Assembly: GCA_943787265.1 (NCBI GenBank)
Contig: CALSLT010000004.1
Location: forward strand, 186,001 to 250,000
Length of the DNA: 64,000 nt
Reading direction: 5' to 3'
DNA from: an uncultured Planctomycetaceae bacterium
GTDB lineage: Bacteria; Planctomycetota; Planctomycetia; Planctomycetales; Planctomycetaceae
In this document: in pieces, positions 8,458 to 18,020 of the stretch
Layout: each line of letters begins with the position of its first letter
Numbering within the stretch: position 1 is the first letter of the stretch
Position numbers and translations under genes: made by a program
The notes under the pieces: model-generated
The model's input: the letters and a program-made list of their open reading frames with translations, nothing else
Database searches by the model: none
What the model was told of the DNA's origin: nothing

Positions 8458-11400
8458 CTACTTTTCGGCTCCTGCGTTCAGGCGTTCCACAAGTTTCCGG
8501 TACGCGGCTGAGCCGCGAACAGGCTTGAGAGCATCGTCAGTCGCCATCGCCGTGAGCATGGCCCGGAGTACGTTGGAGTCGACTCTCGCAACAGTGAACG
8601 CTTCAACAAGCTGCCCCACGGCGGCATCGGATAGTTTTGCCGTCAGAGCAACCTTTGCTTCGCTGGAGATTCGGTCATCATCAGACAGTGCCGCCACACA
8701 GCTTGCATAGACGGTTGCCGAATTGTGAAACAAGGCAAACGCTCTCGGGCCAATGTCGTTTGCCTGAGCACGCGCAAGCGGACGGGCAGTTTCCAGCTCC
8801 CGCGTGGCTTCCTGCCAGTCCCCGTTTCTCGCGTAGGCTGACGCGAGACCAATCAATGTGTCGGGATTTTCGGGCGAGAGTTCTTTGGCTGTTTCGAAAT
8901 CTCGAATCGCCAGTTCAGCATTGTCCTCCAGGAAAGCCCAACCGCGTTTCGTAAGAGGCACTGCCTGCCGACGATCGAACATCAAGGACAGAGTGTAATA
9001 ATCGACAGCCTCGTACTTTTTACGCATGCCATGATAGGCGGTCGCAATTCCGTTGTAGACGAGGTGAGGTTCTGGAACGGTTTTTTCGACTTCCCCGTTC
9101 ACCATCTGCAAAAACTCCTCGTAACGAGCGACTGCCTGCTGATCCTCGTCGACTTGCAACAGCGCTTCGGCAAGTTGCAGAACTGTGCCTGAATCTTCTG
9201 GCCGCAGCTTGTTCGCCGCTTCCAGATTCTCAACGGCTTGCTCATGCTCACCCAGCAGAGAATGAATTTCCGCGATCCGTTTTAGCGTGACCGCTCTTCG
9301 ATCGACGTTCCCGTCGAGTTCCAGGTGACGTCGGTAGCTGGTCAGTGCGGCAGTCGTGTTACTTTGCCATGCGTAAATTCGCCCTCGCAATTGATGAAGT
9401 CCGGGGTGGCTACCGGCACCGCTCTTGGCGGCCTCTGCCAGAGTATCCAATGCCGTCGTATAAAGACCTTGAACCTGCTGTTCGACTTCTAGATCCGACG
9501 CTGGCTCCGAATCCGCCCCGTCCTGTGATTCCGAATCTGGACGCGGTTTCTGTAGCTCTCCGGCTAAAGCCAGGTACGCCGCCGCAATGTTGACGAGCGG
9601 TTTTCCGGAATCGGGGTTTAGCTCGCGAGCTTTCTCCAGATTCTTCAGCGAATCGTCAAACTTGCCCTGGGTCAACAAGATGACTCCGCGATTGACGAAG
9701 ACACTAAAGAGTTCAGGCTCCAGTTTTTCAGCCTCGTCGAAATCCGCGAAACCGTTTTCGAACTGGCCAAGTTGAGCCGAACAGATTCCTCTTTGGATGT
9801 ACGCCCACGGGTAGTCCGGACGTCTGGCGATGCACGACGAAAAGCTGCTTGCGGCTGCCGCAAACCGGCCCAGATTGCGATAACAGAGTCCCTGGAAATA
9901 CTGCACCCAGTAGTGGTCCGGAGAAAGCTGCTGTGCCTTCAGGTAGAACTCCAATGCTTCGTTGAGATGGCCACGTCCTCGCAGGTTCTCGGCAACCAGG
10001 TAGAAGTCCAAGGCCGTTTTGGGCTCGAGCAGTTTTGCTTCTTCGAAGACGCGTTTGGCATCGTCGCTTCTGCCTGCTTCCTCCAGATAGCTGGCTTCGC
10101 GAGCCAGCAATGCCTGGGACGAGATGCCGAGCGACTTTGCTTTGGCCGTCCATCCGAGTGATCTTTCCGCGGCGGCAATCCTGAGCTCTTCCGTTTTGTC
10201 CTGAGCAAGCCATCGCTCCATATCAGCGGCGATTAAGAGCAGCTCGAACGTTCCCTCTCGTAAGGCCTGCAAAGGCCACTCGCCGTTCACACGCTGCCAG
10301 TCACGAGTCCACGGAAGTCGTTCCGAAAAATGCGGAGGCGGCTGAGGTAACGGATTCGGTTGATCGAGATTGAAAAGGGCGAGAGCTTTTCCCACATGCT
10401 CAAACGCCAGCTTCGCATCCTCGCTGACATCTTCTTCGTCAGGAAAGCTTGACCGGATACGTGCCTGATCAAGCTCCGCCAGGAATTTACCAAATCGTGA
10501 TTCCGTGTTCGCAACAGCTTCCCGCTGAGCCAGTGCGTCGGTCACCGTCTTCGTCTGACGAATTACTTCCGCGGTGATGTCTGACAGTTCGGTTTCGTCT
10601 TTCAGCAGTGTGGTCAATTCGGCGAGCATCGTTCGTGCAGTCTCGTAATTCCCGTCCAGTATCTGTGACTTTGATCGAACGAGTTTTGCTTCGGCATCGC
10701 GGCTCAGTTTCGCCAGACGATCCGTCTCAACGAGCTGAAGGCGGCTGCTGAGAAAACTCCGTAACTCGTCCAAATCTGAATGCTCGCCCGTTCGGCCGAG
10801 TGCTTCGCTGATCAGCTCGCGAGCCTGCACGTAGTCGCCTTGATCGGCTGCCGTGGCAGATAGTTGCGCCTTGGTTTGGGCAACGCTCCGAATCTCGGCC
10901 ATTTGACTTCTGTGAGACCAGGCAGAGCCCACCCCGACAACAACCAGAATCGTGACAGCGATGCCAGCACTTTGGACCGTAGTCCGATTCCGCTTCACCC
11001 ATCGCCAGGCCTTTACTTTCCAGGGATCTTCGTAGCACGACACCGGTTCGTCAGCGAGCCACGCTTCGACATCCTCAACGATCTTCAAGGCCGAGTCGTA
11101 GCGGTCTTCGCGGTCCGTCGCGAGGGCTTTCATGCAAATGGCTTCAATCGGTTTCTCGATTGACGAATCATGGTCGCGCGGTGCGATGATGTTGCCCTCT
11201 TTGACATTCTTGAGGACTTCGCGAATCTTGCCTCGTGCAATCGGCTGCTGATTGGTCAGCAACTTGTAGAGAATGCCGCCGAGCGAATAGATGTCCGTGC
11301 GGGCGTCGAGTTCGTCTAGTTTTCCGGCGGCCTGTTCGGGAGGCATGTAAGCCGGCGTTCCCATGACCGAGCCCATCATCGTCTGACTGCCTCTTGAGCG

Positions 11401-13008
11401 AACGTCGGTCTGCACCATCTTTCTGGTCGAACCAAAGCTGCCGCTGAATTGCGACTGACCACCGACCGACGCGCCGCCTTTCGACACGCCGGCAGCAGAG
11501 GCTCCACCTGTTGATGGCTCAGCGACCGCCGTTCCGGTCTGCAGGCCGGTGGCTTCGGATTCGACGATCGTCTGATCCTCCGGACCGAGGTCGGACGTGC
11601 TGGTTGTAATGGGCGCTTCGTCGCCGACGGGCTCAACATCAATGACTTTGGCGAGGCCCCAGTCCAGAACAAGGGTTTCTCCGAACGCACCGATCATTAC
11701 GTTGAGCGGTTTCAAGTCGCGATGCAGAACGCCGCGGTCGTGTGCAAACGCCATCGCGTTGCAGATATCGATAAAGTTGGCGATGAGCTTGCGAAAGGCC
11801 AGCGTCCATTCCGGACTGTCCTTCGGGAGCTGATGAAGGTTCTCAATTTCCTTCTCCATCGTCTCGCCGCGGACGAGTTTCATCGCGTAAAACGGCGTGC
11901 CATTTTCCTGGTAGCCGATGTCGTAAATCGGAACGATGCTCGGGTGTTCGAGCTGTCCGGTTATCTGAGCTTCTTCGAGAAACCGTTCCAGCGCGTTTCG
12001 ATTCTTCAGCGCGCTGGGCAACAATTCTTTAAACGCGACTTCGCGCCGTAGCCGGGAATCGTTGGCCATCCAGATCTGCCCGAGTCCTCCTCGAGCAAAA
12101 TTGGTCACAAGCGGGTAACGCTGCTCCGCGTCCCAACGATTGGCCGTTTCGTGAGCCGCCTTCCCCTTCTTTGATGGCTTCTTCTGACCAGGGTCGCGGG
12201 TTTCGTTCCAGTTGCCTTTGCCGGACGCTCCGGTGGTCGAAGATTCAAATTCCGTGGCTCCGGTTTGAGACGCGCTGGCTTCCCCGGTTGCTCCTTCGAT
12301 GATGGTGCCGTCCGCGTCTGTCGTTCTCGCCGACGTCCCTTCAATTATCGTGCCGTTGGGATCGGCTGCTTCAGACGTCGCTCCTTCGATGATTGTTCCG
12401 TCCGGATCGGCGTTGTCAGTCGACGACTCTGCAATGTAAGTCGCGTCTTCGTCGTGAGGTGCTGATTCGATGACTGTTCCGTCGTCGTTGTCTGTGGCCT
12501 CTTCAATTGAGGTTTGATCAGGATCGGATACTGACAACTGAGTGTCGCCACCCTCGTCGGTCACCGACGGTACGTCTTCCGAGTGCTCGGAATCGGTCGG
12601 ATCGTCAGCGACTGTCACGTCATCCGCATTTTCCTGCGGCGGCGGAGTGATTCCAGACAAAGCCTCGACAACGGTGTGATCGTCTTCGCCGGTGGGCTCT
12701 GCCGATTCTGATGCCGGCAAATCGGAGATTGTGGCGGGATCTCCGAGCGAGGTGTCCTCGACCACCGTTTGATCTTCAGGTAGCACAAACGTGTGATCGA
12801 CCGCGTCGGCGTCCACGTGGCCTTGCTGGTCAGCCGGAAGCTGGACGGTGTCGTTTGCTTTTGGCGGTGCTTCGGAGGGCGGCTCAGCCCCCTCTTGCAT
12901 AACGGTTTCCGAGTCTTGATCGGGTGGCGATTTCGGAAGTTCCTGATCGTTTTCACGAGCGAGTTCGTCGTCGCCGTCACCAGCCAGGGTCTCATCCTGA
13001 TTCGACAT
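8458..13008 (-). CDS. Large Ser/Thr protein kinase with TPR tail
   Basis: 1516-residue Hanks-type kinase. The first 295 residues are acidic and low-complexity, with about ten copies of a D-x-T-[VI]-[VI]-E-like motif, three of them DGTIIEG/NGTIIEG. The kinase domain (about 297-640) has the Gly loop GGLGQIW, lysine VAFKEL, catalytic HRDLKPLN (about 425) and DWG instead of DFG (about 448). A roughly 95-residue Gly/Ser/Thr-rich insertion lies in the activation segment before GTPAYMPPEQ (about 548). One membrane span (about 676-698) is followed by an outer part with TPR-like helices from about 960 to 1420. This suggests a cytoplasmic kinase with an extracytoplasmic scaffold. A GTG one codon earlier is possible. 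Domains are seen; the signal and substrates are unknown. Confidence 0.95.
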   Translation of the reverse strand: MSNQDETLAGDGDDELARENDQELPKSPPDQDSETVMQEGAEPPSEAPPKANDTVQLPADQQGHVDADAVDHTFVLPEDQTVVEDTSLGDPATISDLPASESAEPTGEDDHTVVEALSGITPPPQENADDVTVADDPTDSEHSEDVPSVTDEGGDTQLSVSDPDQTSIEEATDNDDGTVIESAPHDEDATYIAESSTDNADPDGTIIEGATSEAADPNGTIIEGTSARTTDADGTIIEGATGEASASQTGATEFESSTTGASGKGNWNETRDPGQKKPSKKGKAAHETANRWDAEQRYPLVTNFARGGLGQIWMANDSRLRREVAFKELLPSALKNRNALERFLEEAQITGQLEHPSIVPIYDIGYQENGTPFYAMKLVRGETMEKEIENLHQLPKDSPEWTLAFRKLIANFIDICNAMAFAHDRGVLHRDLKPLNVMIGAFGETLVLDWGLAKVIDVEPVGDEAPITTSTSDLGPEDQTIVESEATGLQTGTAVAEPSTGGASAAGVSKGGASVGGQSQFSGSFGSTRKMVQTDVRSRGSQTMMGSVMGTPAYMPPEQAAGKLDELDARTDIYSLGGILYKLLTNQQPIARGKIREVLKNVKEGNIIAPRDHDSSIEKPIEAICMKALATDREDRYDSALKIVEDVEAWLADEPVSCYEDPWKVKAWRWVKRNRTTVQSAGIAVTILVVVGVGSAWSHRSQMAEIRSVAQTKAQLSATAADQGDYVQARELISEALGRTGEHSDLDELRSFLSSRLQLVETDRLAKLSRDAEAKLVRSKSQILDGNYETARTMLAELTTLLKDETELSDITAEVIRQTKTVTDALAQREAVANTESRFGKFLAELDQARIRSSFPDEEDVSEDAKLAFEHVGKALALFNLDQPNPLPQPPPHFSERLPWTRDWQRVNGEWPLQALREGTFELLLIAADMERWLAQDKTEELRIAAAERSLGWTAKAKSLGISSQALLAREASYLEEAGRSDDAKRVFEEAKLLEPKTALDFYLVAENLRGRGHLNEALEFYLKAQQLSPDHYWVQYFQGLCYRNLGRFAAAASSFSSCIARRPDYPWAYIQRGICSAQLGQFENGFADFDEAEKLEPELFSVFVNRGVILLTQGKFDDSLKNLEKARELNPDSGKPLVNIAAAYLALAGELQKPRPDSESQDGADSEPASDLEVEQQVQGLYTTALDTLAEAAKSGAGSHPGLHQLRGRIYAWQSNTTAALTSYRRHLELDGNVDRRAVTLKRIAEIHSLLGEHEQAVENLEAANKLRPEDSGTVLQLAEALLQVDEDQQAVARYEEFLQMVNGEVEKTVPEPHLVYNGIATAYHGMRKKYEAVDYYTLSLMFDRRQAVPLTKRGWAFLEDNAELAIRDFETAKELSPENPDTLIGLASAYARNGDWQEATRELETARPLARAQANDIGPRAFALFHNSATVYASCVAALSDDDRISSEAKVALTAKLSDAAVGQLVEAFTVARVDSNVLRAMLTAMATDDALKPVRGSAAYRKLVERLNAGAEK

Positions 13009-13119
13009 CACAAAGCCTCATCCGTTCCAATCGGCGATATTTTGAGCAAGCAGGCCGGGTGTCGATTGCCGCTTGCCACGCGGAAGGACAATATCCGTCC
13101 ATCTGTCGCATCAGCAAGG

Positions 13120-13143
13120 TTGATCCCGGCGATGCGGGATCAA
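13120..13143. repeat. Perfect 8-bp hairpin in kinase / SpoU gap
   Basis: TTGATCCC and GGGATCAA flank an 8-base loop in the 13009-13350 gap between two divergent genes. No T-run follows. It may be an operator or a folded leader; the rest of this 342-bp gap shows no gene. Confidence 0.35.
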
Positions 13144-13350
13144 CTGCCCCGCCTATCGCGATTACCGGATAATGCGGAGTAAGAAGCGACTAACTCTGTG
13201 AAATGTTGCGCCGGCGTCGAGAATCCGGACCAAACCATCCTTTTGGTTTCCGCGAAGGAGCTGGCAGGCTGAAAGACTCTTGTTCCGCTGATGGCATCCT
13301 GTAGAACGCTGAAAAGTATCTTGGCAGTCTCTAATTGAAAGAATCAACTC

Positions 13351-14103
13351 GTGCTCGAACTGCGAAACCCTCACAGCGTCATGGCTGCTTTGAAACATCG
13401 ACCAGACGATGTTCGCGAGATCCGCGTTCCCGCCGGGAAGCCCTACGGAGCGTGGGCTGACGTTGCCGACATCGCGAGGAGCCACCAGATATCAGTGGTC
13501 GCTCAACAGGTTGATGCGGGAGCTCGACGAGGGAAAAAGACGCACGGCAAGAGTGAGCGGATTGGAATTGCCACGGCGATCGTATCCGAGCATCCCGGCA
13601 TTCAAACACCGGCCAAACTGCTAAGTGCGGCGTCAGAAGCCGATCAGAATGATTCCGGTTTGTGGCTGGCTTTGGACTGCCTTCAGGATCCTCACAACGT
13701 CGGAGCGATCTTCAGGACGGCGGCGTTCTTCGGCGTCAAAGGAATCCTGCTCACCAAAGACCGCTCGGCACCGATGACAGGAACCGTTTACGACGTGGCC
13801 GCTGGCGGAGTCGAAAGCGTGCCGTTCTGCCTGGTGCCCAACCTTGCGAAGTCGCTCGATACCGCAAAGAAGTCCGGTCTGTGGCTGCTGGGCACGTCCG
13901 AGCACGAATCGACATCGTACGTTGACATCCTGCCGGACCGTCAATGGCTGCTGGTCATCGGCAATGAAGAGAAAGGCCTGCGCCGGCTGACGCTCGATAC
14001 TTGCGACGTCGTCTGCGGAATTCCACCTCAGGGCGATGTGACCTCGCTCAACGCCTCAGTCGCCGCCGCGATCATGGTCGCTCGCCTGAGCCCACCATCG
14101 TAG
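13351..14103 (+). CDS. SpoU-family RNA 2'-O-methyltransferase (TrmH/RlmB type)
   Basis: 250-residue SPOUT methylase that would move a methyl group from S-adenosylmethionine to the ribose 2'-OH of rRNA or tRNA. All three trefoil-knot motifs are present: motif 1 PHNVGAIFRTA (about residues 115-125), motif 2 LLVIGNEEKGLRR and motif 3 IPPQGDVTSLNASVAAAI. The N-terminal RlmB/TrmH substrate-binding domain is recognisable (LELRNPHSVMAAL). Length and layout suit RlmB (23S G2251), but the target cannot be fixed from sequence alone. It starts at GTG. The TAG stop is the first three bases of the repeat element that fills the space to lpxI. Confidence 0.92.
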   Translation: MLELRNPHSVMAALKHRPDDVREIRVPAGKPYGAWADVADIARSHQISVVAQQVDAGARRGKKTHGKSERIGIATAIVSEHPGIQTPAKLLSAASEADQNDSGLWLALDCLQDPHNVGAIFRTAAFFGVKGILLTKDRSAPMTGTVYDVAAGGVESVPFCLVPNLAKSLDTAKKSGLWLLGTSEHESTSYVDILPDRQWLLVIGNEEKGLRRLTLDTCDVVCGIPPQGDVTSLNASVAAAIMVARLSPPS

Positions 14104-14268
14104 GTCAGGCTGTACCTGACAGATTCATTCGGAATGAATTCCCAACCACGAAAGACTCGAAACAAACGAAAATGATTTCGTGTATTTAGCGTATTTCGTG
14201 GTTCATTGACCGCGAGATTCCTGAATCACTCCGACGACTTCGTCAGGCTAATCCTGACGGGCAGCCTA
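14101..14268. repeat. Palindromic repeat element at convergent spoU/lpxI ends
   Basis: The space between convergent genes is filled by repeats. GTCAGG/CCTGAC arms lie at the left end (about 14104-14120) and CGTCAGG/CCTGACG arms at the right (about 14238-14257). A long AACCACGAAA/TTTCGTGGTT pair lies between (14143-14152 and 14193-14202). Both outer ends read TAGG inwards, and these TAGs are the stop codons of spoU (plus) and lpxI (minus). No protein gene is seen inside. Confidence 0.6.
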
Positions 14269-15162
14269 CGAAGCGGCTTTGAGCTGCAGCTCTTCGGCGT
14301 TCAGTGAGACCACGGCAATGCCCAGTTTTTCAGCGAGGGCCAGGACTTCCTCCTGGTCGAGCATGATCGTCATGCCGCTTTCGACAGCCAGGCAGCGGCA
14401 GCCGGCTTCGTGCATCGTCTGAATTGTCTTCACGCCGATCGTCGGCACGTCGAATCGCATGTCCTGTTGAGGCTTGGCGACTTTCACGACGGTCGAAGCT
14501 GCTCGACGGCAAAGTTTGCCAGCTCGTTCGATGCAGCGGTCTGTACCTTCGATGGCTTCGACGGCCACGACAGCCATGTCGTTGACGACGATCGACTGAC
14601 CGATGTCCAGGCCGCCCATCTGCTTCGCAATGTCCCATGCAAAACGAATGTCGCGCCACTGAGTCGGTGACGGTTTACGTCGTGTTAGAAATCCGTGTTC
14701 CACGAGTAACTCCGGGCAGTATTCCAGGGCCGATCCGAAAGTAATGTTGTCTCGTTCGAATTCTCGAATCACGGCAAGCAGAATCGTGTCGTCTCGTCGG
14801 TCCTGCGTAAAAACGTAGGTCCAAAGCATGTGAATCGCGCGCCAGTCGGGAACAAAGTTCCAGAACCGGCCCGGTGCGAACAGTTCGACTTTCTCGACCT
14901 TGCCCGCCATGACCGCATGGTGAGCGTCGTTACGCAGGCAGGATCGAATTGCTCGACCGACTTTGCAGACCGGGAAGGAATCCCACGTGTCGCAGAGTGA
15001 TTCAAGTTCGTCGTCGACCATTCCCTGAATGCCGACTCCGTGAACGCTAAGCCCCTGCTCGCGCGCTGCTTCGGCGAAGATGATCGGAAACCGACCAGCG
15101 CCGGCGATGAGTCCGATTCTTTCACCGGGTTGCAGTTTGTTGTCGAGAGAAATTACGTGCAT
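14266..15162 (-). CDS. lpxI: UDP-2,3-diacylglucosamine pyrophosphatase LpxI
   Basis: 298-residue LpxI (DUF1009) enzyme. It hydrolyses UDP-2,3-diacylglucosamine to lipid X plus UMP in the lipid A pathway, replacing LpxH in many bacteria. Typical blocks are RIGLIAGAGRFPIIFAEAAR at the N-terminus, VMAGKVEKVELF, RRDDTILLAVI with conserved acids, VVVAVEAIEGTDR-like AVVAVEAIEGTDR and KPQQDMRFDVPTIGVKTI. The frame runs on to 15240; the ATG at 15162 gives the usual N-terminus. It lies 117 bp downstream of lpxD on the same strand, so the two lipid A genes probably form a unit. Their presence supports an outer membrane with lipid A in this organism. Confidence 0.94.
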   Translation of the reverse strand: MHVISLDNKLQPGERIGLIAGAGRFPIIFAEAAREQGLSVHGVGIQGMVDDELESLCDTWDSFPVCKVGRAIRSCLRNDAHHAVMAGKVEKVELFAPGRFWNFVPDWRAIHMLWTYVFTQDRRDDTILLAVIREFERDNITFGSALEYCPELLVEHGFLTRRKPSPTQWRDIRFAWDIAKQMGGLDIGQSIVVNDMAVVAVEAIEGTDRCIERAGKLCRRAASTVVKVAKPQQDMRFDVPTIGVKTIQTMHEAGCRCLAVESGMTIMLDQEEVLALAEKLGIAVVSLNAEELQLKAAS

Positions 15163-15279
15163 TGTTGCAGGTTTGTCTGCTCCGCCGTTGCAGCGGAATC
15201 GTCTTGGTGATTCGAAGTGACGAATGTGCTGTTGCAGCACGTTGTGAAATGGTGTCGCTGGTCAGCGATCGTCTCAAAA

Positions 15280-16362
15280 TTAAGCAGCCTCTGACTGGTT
15301 GGCGTTGAGTTGTTCGATTTCGGTGGAGAGCTTTGCGACCTGTTTCTGCAAAGCTCGGAGGGATGATCGCATTTCCGGCAGTTTGTTCTGAGTCATGACG
15401 ATCTTGATGGTTTCGTCAATCCGGCGGGCGGGCATTCCGGCCCAAGTTTCACCGTCCGGGACATCCTTATGATGCGCCGAACTGGCTGCCAGAGACGCTC
15501 CCGTGCCGATGTTAAGATGGTCGCCAATTCCAGCCTTGCCACCGGCACGAACGTAGTCACCCGTTGTGGATGATCCGGCGATGCCAACCTGTGAAGCAAA
15601 CGCGTTGTGCTTACCGATTTCGCAGTTGTGAGCAATCATGACGAGGTTATCGAGCTTCGTTCCTTCGGCGATGATCGTTGGCCCGATCATGCCGCGATCG
15701 ATCGTCGTGTTGGCTCCAATTTCGACGTCGTCCTGAATTTCGACCGTGCCCTGCTGCGGGATTTTTTCGAAACAACCTTCACGGAAGCGATAGCCGAAGC
15801 CATCCGCTCCGATGACCGCTCCGGCGTGAATGATGACTCGGTTTCCGATCGTCACGTCGAAATAGACCGCGACGTTGGCATGGATTGTGACGTTGTCGCC
15901 CAGCGTTGTTCCGTCGCCGATGTACGCTCCGGGGTAGATGTCGCAGCCTGATCCGATGACGACGTCTTTGCCGATGAACGCTCCCGGAAAGACGTTGACC
16001 TCTTCGCCCAGCGATGCCGATTCAGAGACGACGGCCTGGGGCGAGATTCCGACGGACGACCGCGGACGATCGCTGCGAAACTGCCGTGCGGATTCGATAA
16101 ATCCGTCCAGAGCGTCGTCGACGACGATGAAAGTATTTTTCTCGCGAAGCTCGTCGGTCAGCTCTTCCAGCCGAGCCTGACTGACGATGATCGCGGCAGC
16201 GTCTGCGTTAGAAAGTTCTCGAACCTTGGCTTCATCCGCCAGGAACGTGATACAGTCGAGGCCTGCTTTACTTAGCGCCAGCGCGTTCACGACCGCTCGA
16301 TCGGAATCGCCGATTACTTCACCGCCTAAACTGGCGGCCAGTGCCCCCACTGTCGCATCCAT
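15280..16362 (-). CDS. lpxD: UDP-3-O-acylglucosamine N-acyltransferase LpxD
   Basis: 360-residue acyltransferase, third step of lipid A synthesis, adding a 3-hydroxyacyl chain from acyl-ACP to the glucosamine amine. An N-terminal uridine-binding domain (about 1-105) is followed by a left-handed beta-helix built of hexapeptide repeats (about 110-300, for example IGNRVIIHAGAVIGADGFGY). The IAHNCEIG segment carries the expected catalytic histidine. The C-terminus is a helical, coiled-coil-prone tail (QKQVAKLSTEIEQL). A TTG nine codons upstream (16389) is possible; the ATG at 16362 is chosen. It is divergent from aroH over 245 bp. Confidence 0.96.
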   Translation of the reverse strand: MDATVGALAASLGGEVIGDSDRAVVNALALSKAGLDCITFLADEAKVRELSNADAAAIIVSQARLEELTDELREKNTFIVVDDALDGFIESARQFRSDRPRSSVGISPQAVVSESASLGEEVNVFPGAFIGKDVVIGSGCDIYPGAYIGDGTTLGDNVTIHANVAVYFDVTIGNRVIIHAGAVIGADGFGYRFREGCFEKIPQQGTVEIQDDVEIGANTTIDRGMIGPTIIAEGTKLDNLVMIAHNCEIGKHNAFASQVGIAGSSTTGDYVRAGGKAGIGDHLNIGTGASLAASSAHHKDVPDGETWAGMPARRIDETIKIVMTQNKLPEMRSSLRALQKQVAKLSTEIEQLNANQSEAA

Positions 16363-16607
16363 GCGCGGGTCCTTCCTGACGGCAGTCAATCATTGTTGTA
16401 TTGGTACCGTCGTCAGGGAATTTGGCCACAAATACCTTGGCTCTGCCGACGGGCGCGTGTTTGTAGCCCATACTTCCAAAATCGATCAAGACGTGTTTAC
16501 CATTCGGACCTGCCGACTGACGAGCGGTTTGCAACGACCACGGTGCTCGATCGGCGAACAGATTGTCCTCTGCAAGACTCACCAACACACAGCGAATTGG
16601 GCGGAAA

Positions 16608-16979
16608 ATGGGCGTTCGGGGAATTCGGGGAGCAACGACGGTCGAAAATGATGTGCCGGCAGAAATTCACGAGGCAACTCGAGAAATGCTGGAAGAGCTG
16701 CTTCGTGCCAACGGAATCAGTGATTTCGAAGAGGTCGGCTCGATCATTTTCACGACTTCGCCGGATCTGACGTCAACATTCCCCGCCGAAGCCGCACGAG
16801 CCATCGGCATGAGCCAGGTGCCTCTGCTGTGCGCCTCGGAGATCGCCGTGCCCGGTTCGATGCCACAGTGCATCCGGGTTTTACTGAACTGGAACACGGA
16901 CAAAAAGCAGGGCGAGATCGTCCACGTCTACCTCCGCGAAGCCAAACGCCTGCGTCCTGATGTCGCGTCCGCCCAGTAG
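16608..16979 (+). CDS. aroH: Chorismate mutase, AroH type
   Basis: 123-residue monofunctional chorismate mutase, which converts chorismate to prephenate on the way to Phe and Tyr. [14 protein letters not shown] at the start holds the active-site Arg7 of the Bacillus-type trimeric family. [40 protein letters not shown] (with the active-site E and R) and [12 protein letters not shown] follow in order. The frame is open 15 codons upstream, but the ATG at 16608 matches the family start and length. It is a free-standing gene with no aromatic pathway neighbours in view. Confidence 0.95.
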   Translation: MGVRGIRGATTVENDVPAEIHEATREMLEELLRANGISDFEEVGSIIFTTSPDLTSTFPAEAARAIGMSQVPLLCASEIAVPGSMPQCIRVLLNWNTDKKQGEIVHVYLREAKRLRPDVASAQ

Positions 16980-17232
16980 TAAAGCTGCACAAACCGTACG
17001 GCATGTCGAGCGCAGCGCTGGCGTGCCGTCGATTGCCGTTTGAGTTTTGTTATGCCGGCGTTTCGCTTGTCAGAACCTACGGCTCGTGACTACGTGAGCA
17101 GGAGCCAATGAAGACATCGAGGTTCGAAAGCCTCGTTGCCGGCGCTCTGGGTCAGGGTTAGAGTTTCATCGGAAGCCGCGCGTCGCTTGCGTCGGCCATT
17201 TGTGCGGGTCTTTTGAAGTTCGGAGAAGTCAG

Positions 17233-17955
17233 GTGAAACGCCCATTCTTTTTTGGTGGAATCGTCGCGTCAGGTCTCGTCATTGCCGCGGTGCTGGTCGG
17301 GCCGAGTTCAGTCTCTGATCTGTTCGGGCAACAAAAAAAGGCCAGAAAACCACCGAGTGTCGCCGCGATGCGAGCATTCGAACTGCGTGAAAAGAAGGCT
17401 CGCGAGCAGTTTCTGAGAGACACCGCTCAACTGGCGAAGGACTACGAAGAAGCTGGCCTGCTGGAAAAAGCCAAGGCCCTGCTGAAGACAGTCCAGCGAG
17501 TCGACGGCAGCATTGCCGGTGTGAAGGAAAAACTGGACACGATTGAAGAGACGATCCTTTCCGCCAATCCGTACGAGTTTAAGGTCGACACTTCCAAAGG
17601 TTGGGGCGAGCCCATTGCCCGAGTTCAGAAAGGAAAGAAGTTTCGAGTTGCCGCCAAAGGCTCGTACAAATTCGTCGTCGAGCAGACCGTTGGTCCGACA
17701 GGCTTCCCATCCGACGATCCACTTCGTCAGATGACAAAAGGAGTTCCCAGCGGAGCACTCATGGCACTCGTCGTCCCACTGAACGATCGAGGCAAACCCG
17801 GCAAACCCGGTCAACCAATCCAAATCGGAGAGGGCAAAGAAATCACTCCCAAAGAGAGCGGTCTGCTCTTTATCGGAGTAAACGCTCCGGCGGGAAACAA
17901 GAATCAGGGAAACATCGACGTCCAGCTTTCCGGCTACGTTGCCCCGCCAAAGTAA
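17233..17955 (+). CDS. Exported protein with LecA-like beta domain
   Basis: 240 residues with a GTG start behind GGAG (17222-17225). Residues 1-25 form a signal peptide or anchor (KRPFFFGGIVASGLVIAAVLVG). An Arg/Lys-rich helical stretch follows (about 30-95). The C-terminal half (about 110-240) has the look of a LecA/PA-IL-type beta-sandwich: a Gly-rich strand, DDPLRQMTKGVPSGALMALV, then SGLLFIGVNAP and NQGNIDVQLSGY. That family binds galactose with calcium, but the likeness is judged by eye and sugar binding is not shown. It precedes the signalling cluster, separated by a strong terminator. Related proteins are common in planctomycetes (general knowledge). Confidence 0.7.
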   Translation: MKRPFFFGGIVASGLVIAAVLVGPSSVSDLFGQQKKARKPPSVAAMRAFELREKKAREQFLRDTAQLAKDYEEAGLLEKAKALLKTVQRVDGSIAGVKEKLDTIEETILSANPYEFKVDTSKGWGEPIARVQKGKKFRVAAKGSYKFVVEQTVGPTGFPSDDPLRQMTKGVPSGALMALVVPLNDRGKPGKPGQPIQIGEGKEITPKESGLLFIGVNAPAGNKNQGNIDVQLSGYVAPPK

Positions 17956-17993
17956 GGGTTCGGCAGCGGAACTCGTTTCTCAGCGGCTGGCCG

Positions 17994-18020
17994 AGACGAC
18001 CAAATTCGGTCGTCTTTTTT
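17994..18020 (+). terminator. Intrinsic terminator after the LecA-like gene
   Basis: AGACGACC and GGTCGTCT pair around the loop AAATTC, followed immediately by five more Ts. It is about 40 bp after the stop, which argues that the exported-protein gene is transcribed apart from the downstream cluster. Confidence 0.85.

Noticed and set aside
17108-17161. 17-codon frame with an AGGAG site upstream of the LecA-like gene
   Set aside because: Too short, no conservation evidence; could be a leader peptide but nothing supports it.
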